DNA from: Streptomyces davaonensis JCM 4913
GTDB taxonomy: Bacteria > Actinomycetota > Actinomycetes > Streptomycetales > Streptomycetaceae
Length of the DNA: 64,000 bases
NCBI RefSeq assembly: GCF_000349325.1
Contig: NC_020504.1
Coordinates: 558,001 to 622,000 of the forward strand
Direction of reading: 5' to 3'
The translations under genes and the position numbers were made by a program. Below are positions 41,672-53,242 of this stretch, in pieces. The notes beneath the pieces are model-generated. The model was given only the letters and a program-made list of their open reading frames with translations. It made no database searches and had not been told where the DNA came from. How positions within the stretch are numbered: the stretch's first letter is position 1; each line of letters begins with the position of its first letter.

Positions 41672-42751
41672 ATGAGACGACGTTCCAAGCCCCTCCCCGC
41701 CCTGCTCGTCGCCACCGCTCTGGTCACCGCCCTGCTCGGGGTGGGCTCGACCGCGCTGGCCGACGGGCCCGACACGACTTCGGCCACCGCCCCGGCCTCC
41801 GCTCACGCGGGCCACGCCATGGCCGTGTCCGCGGTGCCGTCCGCTGACGACCCGGACGGTGACGGATACATCCCGGCGAACCCACCGGTCACCGGCGTCA
41901 CCCCATCGGACAAGGAGCCACCACCGCGCTACTTCCACGAGTTCCAGGCCAACTGCGACGTCACCCACACCGCGCCCGACGACCCGATCGTCTACCCGAA
42001 CCAGCCCGGCAGTTCCCACGACCACACGTTCATGGGCAACACCTCGACCGACGCGGGGAGCACGACCGCGTCCCTGTACGGCGGAGTCACGACCTGCAAG
42101 GCGCCGGGCGACTCGTCGGCGTACTGGATGCCGTCGCTATACAACGGTGATCGCAAGGTGCTGCCGACCGGGCCTCAGGTCATCTACTACAAGGCGGGCG
42201 TCACCGACTACACCAGCGTGCGGCCGTTCCCCAAGGGGCTGCGGTTCGTGGTGGGCAGCCCGATGCAGAGCGCCGAGGAGTTCCGCAACCACCGCGGATG
42301 GGTGGAGGGCTGGGAGTGCGGCGACAGCTATCGCAACGTCGACTTCCCGCAAAACTGTCCTACGGGCACCCAGCTCAACATCCGTATGCAGTCACCGAGT
42401 TGCTGGGACGGCCGGTACCTGGACACGCCGGACCACAAGAGCCACATGGCCTACCCGGTCGTGAAACCCGGCACGAACAACAACGTCTGCCCGACCAGCC
42501 ACCCGGTGGCGCTGCCCATGGTCGAGTTCAAGATGGCGTTCCCGGTGGACGGTGACATGTCGCAGGTCCGGCTGGCGAGCGGACGCGGCTACTCGTTCCA
42601 CTACGACTTCTTCAACGCCTGGCACGAGCCGACCCTGGCGGCTCTGGTCGATCACTGTGTCGTGGGCGGCTTGCAGTGCAACGCCCGCGGCTACGACGAG
42701 ACACATCCCGAGGAGGGCGCGGCGCTGGGCCCCGACTACCGGCTGCCCTGA
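41672..42751 (+). CDS. secreted DUF1996 protein (copy 2)
   Basis: A 359-residue secreted protein, paralogous to the one at 33324-34259. Signal peptide 1-30 (RRRSKP then a hydrophobic core), then a low-complexity His/Asp-rich spacer, then the DUF1996 domain (about 85-345): FHEFQANCDVTHTAPDDPIV, GSSHDHTFMG, CWDGRYLDTPDHKSHMAYPV, YSFHYDFFNAWHEP. The conserved His, Asp and Cys of copy 1 are retained. ATG follows CAGGAG 8 bases upstream. It shares an operon with the CBM32-glycosidase, implying that both act on the same glycan. Confidence 0.85.
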   Translation: MRRRSKPLPALLVATALVTALLGVGSTALADGPDTTSATAPASAHAGHAMAVSAVPSADDPDGDGYIPANPPVTGVTPSDKEPPPRYFHEFQANCDVTHTAPDDPIVYPNQPGSSHDHTFMGNTSTDAGSTTASLYGGVTTCKAPGDSSAYWMPSLYNGDRKVLPTGPQVIYYKAGVTDYTSVRPFPKGLRFVVGSPMQSAEEFRNHRGWVEGWECGDSYRNVDFPQNCPTGTQLNIRMQSPSCWDGRYLDTPDHKSHMAYPVVKPGTNNNVCPTSHPVALPMVEFKMAFPVDGDMSQVRLASGRGYSFHYDFFNAWHEPTLAALVDHCVVGGLQCNARGYDETHPEEGAALGPDYRLP

Positions 42752-42773
42752 CCGGCGCGACTTCCCTTGACCG

Positions 42774-42818
42774 CCCGGTTCGTTGCGCCTCCATGCCCCC
42801 GCTGCGCAACGGGCCGGG
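42774..42818. terminator. strong bidirectional hairpin between DUF1996 and LacI-2 genes
   Basis: Arms CCCGGTTCGTTGCGC (42774-42788) and GCGCAACGGGCCGGG (42804-42818) pair over 15 bases with two G-U pairs, around a 15-base loop. It sits between convergent stops and would serve both genes. Confidence 0.65.
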
Positions 42819-42834
42819 CATCCGCTGTCGCCCC

Positions 42835-43872
42835 TTACGCCGACGCGCGGACCACCAGCTCCGGTTCGAAGATGACCGAGGTGGGCTCGGTGCGGGCTCC
42901 CTCGATGTGCTCCTGGAGGAGCTGCGCCATCGTGCCCGCCATCTCCTCCATCGGCTGGCGGACGGTGGTCAGCGTCGGCCGACAGGCCAGGGCCGCGCTG
43001 GAGTCGTCGAATCCGACCACGGCGACGTCCTCCGGCACCCGTCTGCCGCCCTCCCGCAGTACCTCGCAGGCGCCCTGTGCCATCAGGTCGTTGGCCACGA
43101 ACACCCCGTCGATCTGCGGGTGTTCGGCCAGCAGCCGGGCCATCGCCGCGGCGCCGCTGTCGTAGGTGAAGCCGCCCTCGGCGATCGGGATGTACGGGTG
43201 ACCGCGCCGCGCCAGCGCGTCCCGGAACCCGGCGAGCCTGTCCTGCCCGGCGGGTACGTCCAGCGGTCCGGTGACCGTCGCCAGCCGTCGGCAGCCGCGG
43301 GCGAGCAGATGTTCCGCGGCAAGTCGGCCACCGTCGGCGTGGGCCAGGTCCACGTAGCTGACCGGGACGGGGCGCGCCGGACGCGCGAACAGCACGCAGG
43401 GCAGGGCCGCTTCGGCGAGCAGCTCGGGCAGTGGGTCCTCGGCGTGTGTGGAGACGACCAGTGCGCCGTCCGCGCTGCCCTGCCGCAGGTAGGTCACCAC
43501 TTCGGTGCGGGTCGCCTCGGAGTCGGCGAACATCAGCACCGGGTGCATCGAGCGGGGGCGCAGAAAGTCGATCACTCCCCCGGCGACCCGGCCGAAGAAG
43601 GGGTCCGCCAGCATCCGGGCGGCGAACGAGCCCTTCTCGCCCTCGGGTTCGCCCGCACCCGAGACCACGAGCGCGATCGTCTCGGCACGCCGGGTCACCA
43701 GGGAACGCGCGGCCCTGTTCGGTGAGTACCCGGTACGTGCGACCGCGTCGCGCACCGCGCTCTGGATGCCGGGATCGACGTTCCGCACCCCGTTGATGAC
43801 CCGGGAAACGGTCGCACGCGAGACGCCCGCCTCCCGAGCGACGTCCTCCAGGGTGGGCAGCCGCCTGATCAT
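42835..43872 (-). CDS. LacI-family transcriptional regulator (LacI-2)
   Basis: A 345-residue LacI-type regulator. Residues 5-55 hold the helix-turn-helix (TLEDVAREAGVSRATVSRVI) and hinge (GYSPNRAARSLVTRRAETIA). The core shows VFVANDLMAQGACEVLREGG and VAVVGFDDSSAALACRPTLT with the effector cleft. Operator copies at 39259, 39415 and 43902 (the last 30 bp upstream of its own start) indicate that it controls itself, the GH3 enzyme and the CBM32-glycosidase/DUF1996 operon. The inducer is probably a product of these enzymes. Confidence 0.9.
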   Translation of the reverse strand: MIRRLPTLEDVAREAGVSRATVSRVINGVRNVDPGIQSAVRDAVARTGYSPNRAARSLVTRRAETIALVVSGAGEPEGEKGSFAARMLADPFFGRVAGGVIDFLRPRSMHPVLMFADSEATRTEVVTYLRQGSADGALVVSTHAEDPLPELLAEAALPCVLFARPARPVPVSYVDLAHADGGRLAAEHLLARGCRRLATVTGPLDVPAGQDRLAGFRDALARRGHPYIPIAEGGFTYDSGAAAMARLLAEHPQIDGVFVANDLMAQGACEVLREGGRRVPEDVAVVGFDDSSAALACRPTLTTVRQPMEEMAGTMAQLLQEHIEGARTEPTSVIFEPELVVRASA

Positions 43873-43901
43873 GCCCGCACCTTACCCGCTGAGCAGGGCT
43901 T

Positions 43902-43917
43902 GGGGGAGCGCTCTCCC
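43902..43917. promoter_or_regulatory. LacI-2 autoregulatory operator
   Basis: GGGGGAGCGCTCTCCC differs from the perfect palindrome at 39415 by one base (A to G at position 4). It lies 30 bp upstream of the LacI-2 start. Confidence 0.7.
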
Positions 43918-43965
43918 GTTACGGGAGCCCACCCGCTCGTCATCTTCCGGGGCTGCCGCCCCGCG

Positions 43966-44403
43966 TCAGCTGGACGACCCCTTGCCCTGGTAGCGCTGGG
44001 CGAGCCGGGCCAGGGCGACCGCGCCGAGCAGGAGACCGAAGTCGCGCAGCGCGATGTCGTAGTAGTCGGGGATGGTCAGCAGGTTGACGATGATGCCGGC
44101 CAGCCAGCCGGCGACCAGCCAGCCCCCGAAGCGCGGGGCGACGGCTACGACGAGGCCCGCGACGATCTCGATCACGCCGACGGCGTACATGGCCTGCTGG
44201 GCGCTGCCGGGGACCACGTCGTTGATCCAGGGCGCGAGGTAGCCGGGCCAGTCGACGAGGAGGTTGGCGAACTTGTCGAGACCGAACAGGATCGGCGCCA
44301 CGGTGAATCCCACGCGCAGGATGAGAAACGCCTGGTAGCCGGGATCGGCGAGCGCGCCTCGCCCGTGGCCGGTGGTGGCTGGGGTGGTGGTTGCGGACGA
44401 CAT
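43966..44403 (-). CDS. DoxX-family membrane protein
   Basis: A 145-residue protein with four membrane helices, the DoxX fold (AFLILRVGFTVAPILFGLDK opens helix 1; VIEIVAGLVVAVAPRFGGWL is helix 3). DoxX proteins are linked to quinone, thiosulfate or redox stress. It is divergent from a SufR-like regulator with cysteines for a metal cluster; the 62-bp region between starts has an inverted repeat. This suggests redox- or iron-controlled expression. Confidence 0.85.
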   Translation of the reverse strand: MSSATTTPATTGHGRGALADPGYQAFLILRVGFTVAPILFGLDKFANLLVDWPGYLAPWINDVVPGSAQQAMYAVGVIEIVAGLVVAVAPRFGGWLVAGWLAGIIVNLLTIPDYYDIALRDFGLLLGAVALARLAQRYQGKGSSS

Positions 44404-44418
44404 GGCGCTCTCCTTCTA

Positions 44419-44450
44419 TAGGCAACCTTCATTAGCAATAGAAGCCCGGA
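44419..44450. promoter_or_regulatory. inverted repeat between DoxX and SufR-like genes
   Basis: Arms CTTCTAT (start near 44415-44421) and ATAGAAG (end near 44446) enclose partly symmetric sequence (AA and TT inside). It is AT-rich and lies between divergent starts, as expected for the SufR-like regulator's operator. Exact borders are approximate. Confidence 0.45.
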
Positions 44451-44465
44451 AATCCTCTTTAGTCA

Positions 44466-45167
44466 ATGGCCGTGGGTTTTACACTGGTGATCGTGGACCG
44501 CCCGAAGGAAACACCACCCCGTCCCGACGTCTCCGCCGTCGCCGCACTCGACGAGCCGACCCGCAGGAGGCTCTACGACCACGTCGTACGCCGGACGAGC
44601 CCGGTCAGCCGCGACGAAGCCGCGGAGGCCCTCGGCCTCGCCCGGAAGACCGCGGCCTTCCACCTCGACCGCCTGGCCGAGGAAGAACTGCTGGACGTCG
44701 TCTACGAGCGGCGCAGCGGGCGCACCGGCCCCGGCGCGGGCCGACCCGCCAAGCTCTACCGGCGCTCCGCCCGGGAGGTCGCCGTCAGCCTCCCGGAACG
44801 CCACTACGAGCTGGCCGGACGGCTGCTCGCCCAGGCGCTGGAGGAATCGGAGGCCACCGGCGAACCGGTCCGTACGGTCCTGCACCGAAAGGCCCACGAG
44901 CTCGGCACACAGATCGCCGGAGCGGACCGGACGGACCTGTTCACGGTGCTCGACGAACACGGCTTCGAGCCCCGCCCCGAAGATGACGCCATCGTCCTGG
45001 GCAACTGCCCCTTCCACGCGCTCGCCCGCTCGCACACCGAGACGGTGTGCGGCATGAACCTCCACTTGCTGACCGGCGTGCTGGAAGGGCTCGACGAAGG
45101 CACCCTCCAGGCACGTCTCGCCCCGAGCCCCGGCCGCTGCTGCGTCCGCCTGGAACCGGCTGCCTGA
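44466..45167 (+). CDS. SufR/ArsR-like winged-helix regulator with C-terminal cysteines
   Basis: A 233-residue regulator. The N-terminal winged helix (about 25-100) contains PTRRRLYDHVVRRTSPVSRD and EALGLARKTAAFHLDRL. The C-terminal domain carries Cys181 and Cys195 (LGNCPFHALARSH, TVCGMN) and a Cys225-Cys226 pair near the end (GRCCVRL), the pattern of SufR-like regulators that bind an iron-sulfur cluster. It is divergent from the DoxX gene, which it probably controls. A GTG at 44493 (VDRPKETPP) is an alternative start with a TACACT just upstream, possibly leaderless, and would remove nine residues. Confidence 0.82.
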   Translation: MAVGFTLVIVDRPKETPPRPDVSAVAALDEPTRRRLYDHVVRRTSPVSRDEAAEALGLARKTAAFHLDRLAEEELLDVVYERRSGRTGPGAGRPAKLYRRSAREVAVSLPERHYELAGRLLAQALEESEATGEPVRTVLHRKAHELGTQIAGADRTDLFTVLDEHGFEPRPEDDAIVLGNCPFHALARSHTETVCGMNLHLLTGVLEGLDEGTLQARLAPSPGRCCVRLEPAA

Positions 45168-45264
45168 AGCCTCAGCCCTCCGGAACCGTTCCGCCCGACG
45201 CCGTGTCCTCCTTCGCAGGGGGAAGGTTCCACGCAGCGCGACCATATGCGACAGGGGGATCGCC

Positions 45265-45711
45265 ATGGGTCTCGTACGTTTAGGACCGCGTTCCAGGGGC
45301 TGGGCCGTCGGCGGGATCATCGGTCTGGCCATGCTCTACGTCATCGGGGTGTTCGCCTTCGGCGGCGCGGGATGGGTCATCGCCCCGTTCGACGGTTCGG
45401 AGGACGAGCGCGAGACCACCGTTGAACCGGCCGAATTCAGCCGGACCACGTACGAGGAGTTCGCCGATCTGTGCGAAGCCGTGCGGAACGCCGAAGGAAC
45501 GATCGAGGCGCTCCGGGAGGAGCGCGAATCCGCCTCGACGGTCCGCGCGACACAGATCGACCAGTCGATCACCGCGCTCAAGGCAACGCGGATCGAGTCG
45601 GTCAACGACTACAACTCCAAGGCCGCCCGGGAAGAGCCCGCGCCCTTCCGGGACCAGGACCTGCCCTATCGGCTGGACGCCACCGCCAAGCACACGACCT
45701 GCGCCCACTGA
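45265..45711 (+). CDS. small membrane protein with coiled coil, unknown function
   Basis: A 148-residue protein. Residues 13-38 form one membrane helix after a basic start, placing the rest outside the cell. The outer part is a heptad-like helix (EAVRNAEGTIEALREERES) and ends in DLPYRLDATAKHTTCAH with two of the very few cysteines. It is followed 35 bp later by a lipoprotein, and the two look like a pair. Function not recognised. Confidence 0.65.
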   Translation: MGLVRLGPRSRGWAVGGIIGLAMLYVIGVFAFGGAGWVIAPFDGSEDERETTVEPAEFSRTTYEEFADLCEAVRNAEGTIEALREERESASTVRATQIDQSITALKATRIESVNDYNSKAAREEPAPFRDQDLPYRLDATAKHTTCAH

Positions 45712-45746
45712 TTCCCCACCGCACGCCGGGAGGAAGGCAGTTCCGC

Positions 45747-46313
45747 ATGAAATCACTCGCACGCACGGCCCTGGCCACCGTCTTCGCGCTCGTCGTGGGC
45801 TTCGCCCTGACGTCCTGCACCGACGACTCCAGCCAGGACAAGGAGAACAAGGCCAAGCAGGAGAACTACGACCACCTCGTCGCGCAGCAGCCGGCGGGCC
45901 GGATGGAGTACTCGCCGACGCGCGAGGCGATCAACCAGTGGATCAAGACGTGGGGCAAGCGCGGCAAGCTCTCCTACGTCTACATCCAGAACGCCCGCGG
46001 CGAGTACGGGTACTTCATCATGAAGGGCCTGCCCGTGCCCCGCTGCAAGATGCTCACCCCGACGGACAAGGTGGAGTCCAGCTCCAACGGCGTCGCGGTC
46101 CTTCCGCAGCCCGGTATGGACGGCACGTACTCATCGGGCTCCACCTGCAACGCGTACTACGGCTTCGACGCCACGACCGGCGCCTACATGGAGTTCACGG
46201 TCGGTACGAACCAGTCGTTCTTCCTGTTCGACAAGCCCATGACGATGCCGGAGTACGCGAGCGCCAAGCAGTTGGGGCCGACCTCGGTGAAGGACGTCAA
46301 GAGCCGGTCGTGA
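45747..46313 (+). CDS. lipoprotein of unknown function
   Basis: A 188-residue lipoprotein with lipobox ALTSC (Cys24) after a hydrophobic signal. The mature part is a mixed alpha/beta domain with YVYIQNARGEYGYFIMKGLP and the C-terminal strand MTMPEYASAKQLGPTS; two Cys (about 100 and 131) may form a disulfide. It sits just downstream of the membrane/coiled-coil gene and is probably co-expressed. It starts with ATG after GGAGGAAGG. Function unknown. Confidence 0.7.
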   Translation: MKSLARTALATVFALVVGFALTSCTDDSSQDKENKAKQENYDHLVAQQPAGRMEYSPTREAINQWIKTWGKRGKLSYVYIQNARGEYGYFIMKGLPVPRCKMLTPTDKVESSSNGVAVLPQPGMDGTYSSGSTCNAYYGFDATTGAYMEFTVGTNQSFFLFDKPMTMPEYASAKQLGPTSVKDVKSRS

Positions 46314-46355
46314 CCGAGGCCGCATTCCTCAAGCCGTAGGACGAGGGGGCAGCGG

Positions 46356-46648
46356 CTACGAACACGGCCTTCCCCGGCGCTCCACGTAGACCCAGGCGCG
46401 GGTGCCCGACCGCAGGGTCACGCCGATGCGGGTGTAGTCGTCGACCTCGTAGGCATCGGCTGCGCGCAGTTCGGCGTCGCTGATCGTGAAGACGTGGCCC
46501 TCGACCGTGTCCGCCGGGTCCGACGAGGCCAGGACCAGTGGATGGCGGTCGGTCCCGCGAACTGGGACAGCTGCACTTCGGGCTGTTGCAGGGTGCCGTA
46601 GGAGAAGAGGTGGTGGACGGTCTCAGGGGTTGCGGTCGGATCACTCAC
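46356..46648 (-). pseudogene. gamma-glutamylcyclotransferase-like gene with internal deletion
   Basis: The start encodes HHLFSYGTLQQPEVQLSQFAG, the opening of the GGCT/AIG2-like fold with YGTL, where gamma-glutamyl substrates bind. After GPTA the frame changes: HPLVLASSDPADTVEGHVFT then ISDAELRAADAYEVDDYTRI and VRAWVYVE-type end follow in another frame. About 40 residues that normally sit between are missing, including part of the active site. One deletion that changed frame explains this. The start is a GTG at 46648, with GGGAGAACCC upstream. Confidence 0.75.
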
Positions 46649-46658
46649 GGGTTCTCCC

Positions 46659-48910
<2,252 letters not shown>

Positions 48911-48982
48911 CCAGGCCGGATGTAACCCCGGGCGCTCCGCCTCCCTGTCTCACATGACGCCGCCATGGTGTGTGCGGGGGGT

Positions 48983-49021
48983 GTAACTCCGCACACTCCT
49001 GACGTGTGACAGGTCGGAAAT
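48983..49021. promoter_or_regulatory. GlnR-like box upstream of nitrate reductase fusion
   Basis: GTGAC-AGGTCG-GAAAT (49006-49021) matches the GlnR half-site pattern gTnAC-N6-GaAAC with one change. A second GTAAC at 48983 is 23 bases upstream, close to the 22-base period of a full double box; its downstream partner is poor. It is about 90 bp before the GTG start. Confidence 0.55.
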
Positions 49022-49108
49022 TCGATCTTCCTACGGTGATGACCGTGGGCCGGTGCCGGAACGGGCGCCCCGGCCCGGGAAGCACCAGCGCGACGGGGTG
49101 GAGTATCG

Positions 49109-52100
49109 GTGGCATCTGGCTCGAAGGACGGCGGCGTACGTACGGTCTGCTCGTACTGCGGGGTGGGCTGCGGCATCGTGCTCGACATCACCCGGGACGA
49201 CGTCGACGGCCGCCGCCGCGTGGCCAAGGCATCCGGCGACAAGGAGCACCCCGCCAATTTCGGGCGCCTGTGCACCAAGGGGTCGACGAGTGCGGACATG
49301 ATGGCCGCGCCCGGACGGCTCGGGAGGGCCCTCGTGCGTGCCGAGCGCGGGGCGGAGCCGGCCGAGACGGACGTGGACGAGGCCGTCGCCTCGGTCGCGG
49401 CCCGTCTGCGGACGATCCTGGACGAGCACGGGCCGGACGCGCTGTCCTTCTACGTCTCCGGGCAGATGTCACTGGAGGCGCAGTACCTGGCGAACAAGCT
49501 GGCCAAGGGCTTCGTCCGCACCAACCAGATCGAGTCGAACTCCCGGCTGTGCATGGCGTCGGCAGGCTCCGGCTACAAGCTGTCCCTGGGTGCAGACGGC
49601 CCGCCCGGCTCCTACCAGGACTTCGACCACGCGGACGCGTTCCTCGTCATCGGCGCCAACATGGCCGACTGCCACCCGATCCTCTTCCTGCGCATGATGG
49701 ACCGGGTCAAGGCGGCCGGCGCCAAGCTGATCGTCGTCGACCCGCGCCGCAACGCCACCGCCGACAAGGCCGACCTCTTCCTCCAGATCAGGCCCGGCAC
49801 CGATCTCGCCCTGCTGAACGGCCTGTTGCACCTGCTGCACGCCAACGGGCACACCGACCCCGAGTTCATCGCGGAGTTCACCGACGGCTGGGAGGAGATG
49901 CCCGCCTTCCTCGCGGACTACCCGCCCGAGAAGGTCGCGGAGATCACCGGCATCCCGGAGGCGGACATCCGCCGGGCCGCCCATTGGATCGGCGAGGCAG
50001 GCGCGTGGATGAGCTGCTGGACCATGGGCCTGAACCAGTCCACGCACGGCACCTGGAACACCAACGCCCTGGTCAATCTGCACCTCGCCACGGGCGCCCT
50101 GTGCCGTCCGGGCTCCGGCCCCTTCTCGCTGACCGGCCAGCCCAACGCGATGGGCGGCCGCGAGATGGGCTACATGGGCCCCGGTCTGCCCGGCCAGCGC
50201 TCCGTCCTGGTCGACGCCGAGCGCGCGTTCGTCGAGAATCTGTGGAACATCCCCGAGGGCTCCCTGCGCACCGAGGTCGGGCGCGGCACCGTCGAGATGT
50301 TCGAGCAGATGGCGGCGGGCGACATCAAGGCGTGCTGGATCATCTGCACCAATCCGGTCGCCTCCGTCGCCAACCGCAAGAACGTCATTGCCGGTCTGGA
50401 GGCCGCCGAACTCGTCATCACCCAGGACGTGTTCGCCGAGACCGAGACCAACGCCTACGCAGATGTCGTCCTGCCCGCGTCCCTGTGGGCGGAGTCCGAC
50501 GGCATCATGATCAACTCCGAGCGGAACGTCACCCTCGCGCAGGGTGTCGTGGACGCACCCGGACAGGCGCTCCCCGACTGGCAGTTGATCGCCAAGGTGG
50601 CCTGCGCGATGGGCTTCGCCGAGTCCTTCACGTACGCCTCCGCCGAGGAGGTCTTCGAGGAGCTCAAGCAGGCGTGGAACCCCAAGACCGGCTGGGACCT
50701 GCGCGGGGTGACCTACGACCGGCTGCGCACGACGCCCGTCCAGTGGCCGGCGCCGACCGCCGACGGCCCGGACCGCAACCCGATCCGCTATCTCAACGAC
50801 GGCGTCAGCCAGGCCCTCCTGGAGCGCGAGGACGGCACCCGCCCCCGTCTGGTCTTCCCGACCGCGAGCGGACGGGCCCAGTTCTTCGCCCGCCCGCACC
50901 TGCCGGCCGCCGAACTCCCGGACGCCGACTACCCCTTCGTCCTCACCACGGGCCGCCTCCAGCACCAGTGGCACACGATGACCAAGACCGGCAAGGTCGC
51001 CAAGCTCAACAGGCTCAACCCCGGCCCGTTCGTGGAGGTCCACCCCGACGACGCCCGAGCGCTGGGCGTGAGCGAGGGCGACCAACTCGAAGTCGCCTCC
51101 CGTCGCGGGCGGGCCGTACTGCCCGCCGTGGTCACCGACCGGGTCCGGCCCGGCACCTGCTTCGCGCCCTTCCACTGGAACGACCTGTTCGGCGAATACC
51201 TCAGCATCAACGCCGTCACCAACGACGCCGTCGACCCGATCTCCTTCCAGCCCGAGTTGAAGGTCTGCGCCGTCGCCCTCGCCAGGACGGCCGCCCCAGT
51301 CCCGGCGGCCCGCCCGGAGACCACAGCCGCGACTCCCGCACCGGTACCGGCCGCACCGGCGGACTCGCCCGTCCACGCGCTCGCCACGCTCTTCGGTATC
51401 AGTGACTTCGCCCCCAGACCCCTGGCCGAGCCGGAGCGCCACTATCTCTCCGGCTATCTCTCGGCCCTCGCCGTCGCTCCACCCGACGGACGGGTCCCCG
51501 TCCTGCCTCCGGGCGCGCCCTTCACCCAGGAGAACGCTCTCTGGGTCGACGGTGTGCTGGCCGGCATGTTCTCCCGCGCCGACGCACCCGCCACCGCAGC
51601 CCCGGCCGCCGTACCCACCCGCCGCCTGCTCATCCTCTACGCCTCCCAGACAGGCAACGCCGAGGAGTTCGCCGCCACCGCCGCCGGCCGGCTCACCGAG
51701 TCCGGCCGGGCCGCCCAGCTGCTCCCCATGGCGGAGGTGTCCCCGCAACACCTCACGGCGGACACCGACGTCCTCATCGTCACCAGCACCTTCGGAGACG
51801 GCGACGCACCCGACAACGGCGCCGACTTCTGGCAGTCGCTCTGCGCCCCGGACGCGGCACGGCTGGAGGGAATCCGCTACGCGGTCCTCGCCTTCGGCGA
51901 CTCCAGCTACGACGACTTCTGCGGCCACGGCCGCCGCCTCGACGAACGCCTCGACGCGCTCGGGGCCACCCGGCTGCTCCCCCGCACCGACTGCGAGCCC
52001 GACTTCGAGGACGACGCCGAGGACTGGCTCGGCCAGGTCGTCACCGCTCTGGACACAGCCGACCGCCTGCACCCCGCAACGCCGACAGCGCCCGCCGCCG

Positions 52101-53227
52101 CACCCGCGCCGACCAAGGCATCCCCCTTCGCCACCCTCCTCGTCGGCAACAGGCTGTTGAGCCTGCCCGGATCCGAGAAGGAGGTCCGACAGTTCGCCTT
52201 CGACACCCGCGACGGCGAACTCGCCTACGACGCGGGCGATGCCCTCGGTGTCTGGCCGACCAACGGCGCCCCGCTCGTCGCCGAATGGCTGGCCCTCACC
52301 GGCCTCGACCCCGACGAGGCGGTCGACCTCGGCGACGGCACGCTCCTTCCCCTCGAAGAAGCCCTGCGCACGCGCCTGGACATCGCCCGGATCTCCACCG
52401 ACCTGCTGAAGTTCCTGACGGACCGCACCGGCAACCACGACCTGAAGCGCCTGTTGCGGCCCGACAACAAGGACGCCCTCGCGCAATGGAGTTGGGGCCG
52501 CCAGGCTGCCGACGTGATCGCCGAGTTCCCCGTCCGGGCCTCGGTACAGGAGTGGGCGGCTGTTTTCAAGCGTCTCCAGCCCCGCTTGTACTCCATATCC
52601 TCCAGCCCGCTCGCCCACCCCGGCGAGGTCCGCCTCACGGTCTCCGTCGTCCGCTACAGCAACGCCCTCGGCCGGGACCGCATGGGAGTGTGCTCGACGT
52701 ACCTGTCCGACCACGCGGACGACGGCCCGGTCCAGGTCTTCGTCCAGCGCTCCCCGCACTTCCGCCCGCCCGCCGACTCCGCCACGCCCATGATCATGGT
52801 CGGGCCCGGCACCGGTGTGGCCCCCTTCATCGGCTTCCTCCAGGACCGCGAGGCCCGCGGCCACACCGGCCCCAACTGGCTCTTCTTCGGCGAACAACGC
52901 CAGTCCACGGACTTCTACTACCGGCAGGAGCTGGCGGCGTACCAGGCGTCGGGCCACCTCAACCGCCTCGACCTCGCCTTCTCCCGCGACCAGCGCAACA
53001 AGGTCTACGTCCAGGACCGGATGCGCGAACACGGCCCCCGTCTGTGGCAGTGGCTCCAGGACGGCGCCCACTTCTACGTCTGCGGCGACGCCGCCCGCAT
53101 GGCCATGGACGTCGACCAGGCCCTCAAGGACATCGCGACCACCCACGGCGGCCTGAGCCCCGACGAAGCCGCCGCCTACGTCAGGCGCCTGGCGGCGGAC
53201 AAACGCTATGTCCGTGACGTCTACTGA
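49109..53227 (+). CDS. assimilatory nitrate reductase fused to sulfite-reductase-type flavoprotein
   Basis: A 1372-residue fusion. Residues 8-70 bind a [4Fe-4S] cluster via Cys14, Cys17, Cys21 and Cys55. The molybdopterin domains follow to about 715 ([43 protein letters not shown]). After an Ala/Pro-rich linker, a flavodoxin domain (about 836-985, [20 protein letters not shown]), an FAD domain ([12 protein letters not shown] near 1159) and an NADPH domain ([18 protein letters not shown] near 1227) follow. It could reduce nitrate to nitrite with NADPH without separate electron carriers. Related fusions are annotated in actinobacteria. A GlnR-like box lies upstream; GTG start. Confidence 0.9.
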   Translation: MASGSKDGGVRTVCSYCGVGCGIVLDITRDDVDGRRRVAKASGDKEHPANFGRLCTKGSTSADMMAAPGRLGRALVRAERGAEPAETDVDEAVASVAARLRTILDEHGPDALSFYVSGQMSLEAQYLANKLAKGFVRTNQIESNSRLCMASAGSGYKLSLGADGPPGSYQDFDHADAFLVIGANMADCHPILFLRMMDRVKAAGAKLIVVDPRRNATADKADLFLQIRPGTDLALLNGLLHLLHANGHTDPEFIAEFTDGWEEMPAFLADYPPEKVAEITGIPEADIRRAAHWIGEAGAWMSCWTMGLNQSTHGTWNTNALVNLHLATGALCRPGSGPFSLTGQPNAMGGREMGYMGPGLPGQRSVLVDAERAFVENLWNIPEGSLRTEVGRGTVEMFEQMAAGDIKACWIICTNPVASVANRKNVIAGLEAAELVITQDVFAETETNAYADVVLPASLWAESDGIMINSERNVTLAQGVVDAPGQALPDWQLIAKVACAMGFAESFTYASAEEVFEELKQAWNPKTGWDLRGVTYDRLRTTPVQWPAPTADGPDRNPIRYLNDGVSQALLEREDGTRPRLVFPTASGRAQFFARPHLPAAELPDADYPFVLTTGRLQHQWHTMTKTGKVAKLNRLNPGPFVEVHPDDARALGVSEGDQLEVASRRGRAVLPAVVTDRVRPGTCFAPFHWNDLFGEYLSINAVTNDAVDPISFQPELKVCAVALARTAAPVPAARPETTAATPAPVPAAPADSPVHALATLFGISDFAPRPLAEPERHYLSGYLSALAVAPPDGRVPVLPPGAPFTQENALWVDGVLAGMFSRADAPATAAPAAVPTRRLLILYASQTGNAEEFAATAAGRLTESGRAAQLLPMAEVSPQHLTADTDVLIVTSTFGDGDAPDNGADFWQSLCAPDAARLEGIRYAVLAFGDSSYDDFCGHGRRLDERLDALGATRLLPRTDCEPDFEDDAEDWLGQVVTALDTADRLHPATPTAPAAAPAPTKASPFATLLVGNRLLSLPGSEKEVRQFAFDTRDGELAYDAGDALGVWPTNGAPLVAEWLALTGLDPDEAVDLGDGTLLPLEEALRTRLDIARISTDLLKFLTDRTGNHDLKRLLRPDNKDALAQWSWGRQAADVIAEFPVRASVQEWAAVFKRLQPRLYSISSSPLAHPGEVRLTVSVVRYSNALGRDRMGVCSTYLSDHADDGPVQVFVQRSPHFRPPADSATPMIMVGPGTGVAPFIGFLQDREARGHTGPNWLFFGEQRQSTDFYYRQELAAYQASGHLNRLDLAFSRDQRNKVYVQDRMREHGPRLWQWLQDGAHFYVCGDAARMAMDVDQALKDIATTHGGLSPDEAAAYVRRLAADKRYVRDVY

Positions 53228-53242
53228 CGCGACGACCGGCCC

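Noticed and set aside
17686..44403. A secondary-metabolite gene cluster
   Set aside because: No polyketide, peptide, terpene or similar core enzyme is present; the genes are secreted carbohydrate-active proteins and their regulators.
45181..45193. Palindrome CGGAACCGTTCCG resembling the LacI-1 operator
   Set aside because: It is one base shorter at the centre than GGAACCGGTTCC, so the half-site spacing differs, and the following small membrane protein has no sugar link.
49469..53146. 1225-codon open frame antisense to the nitrate reductase fusion
   Set aside because: It is a mirror of the high third-position GC of the real gene, with no family resemblance; similar long antisense frames occur at 17773-20436 and 39549-41600.
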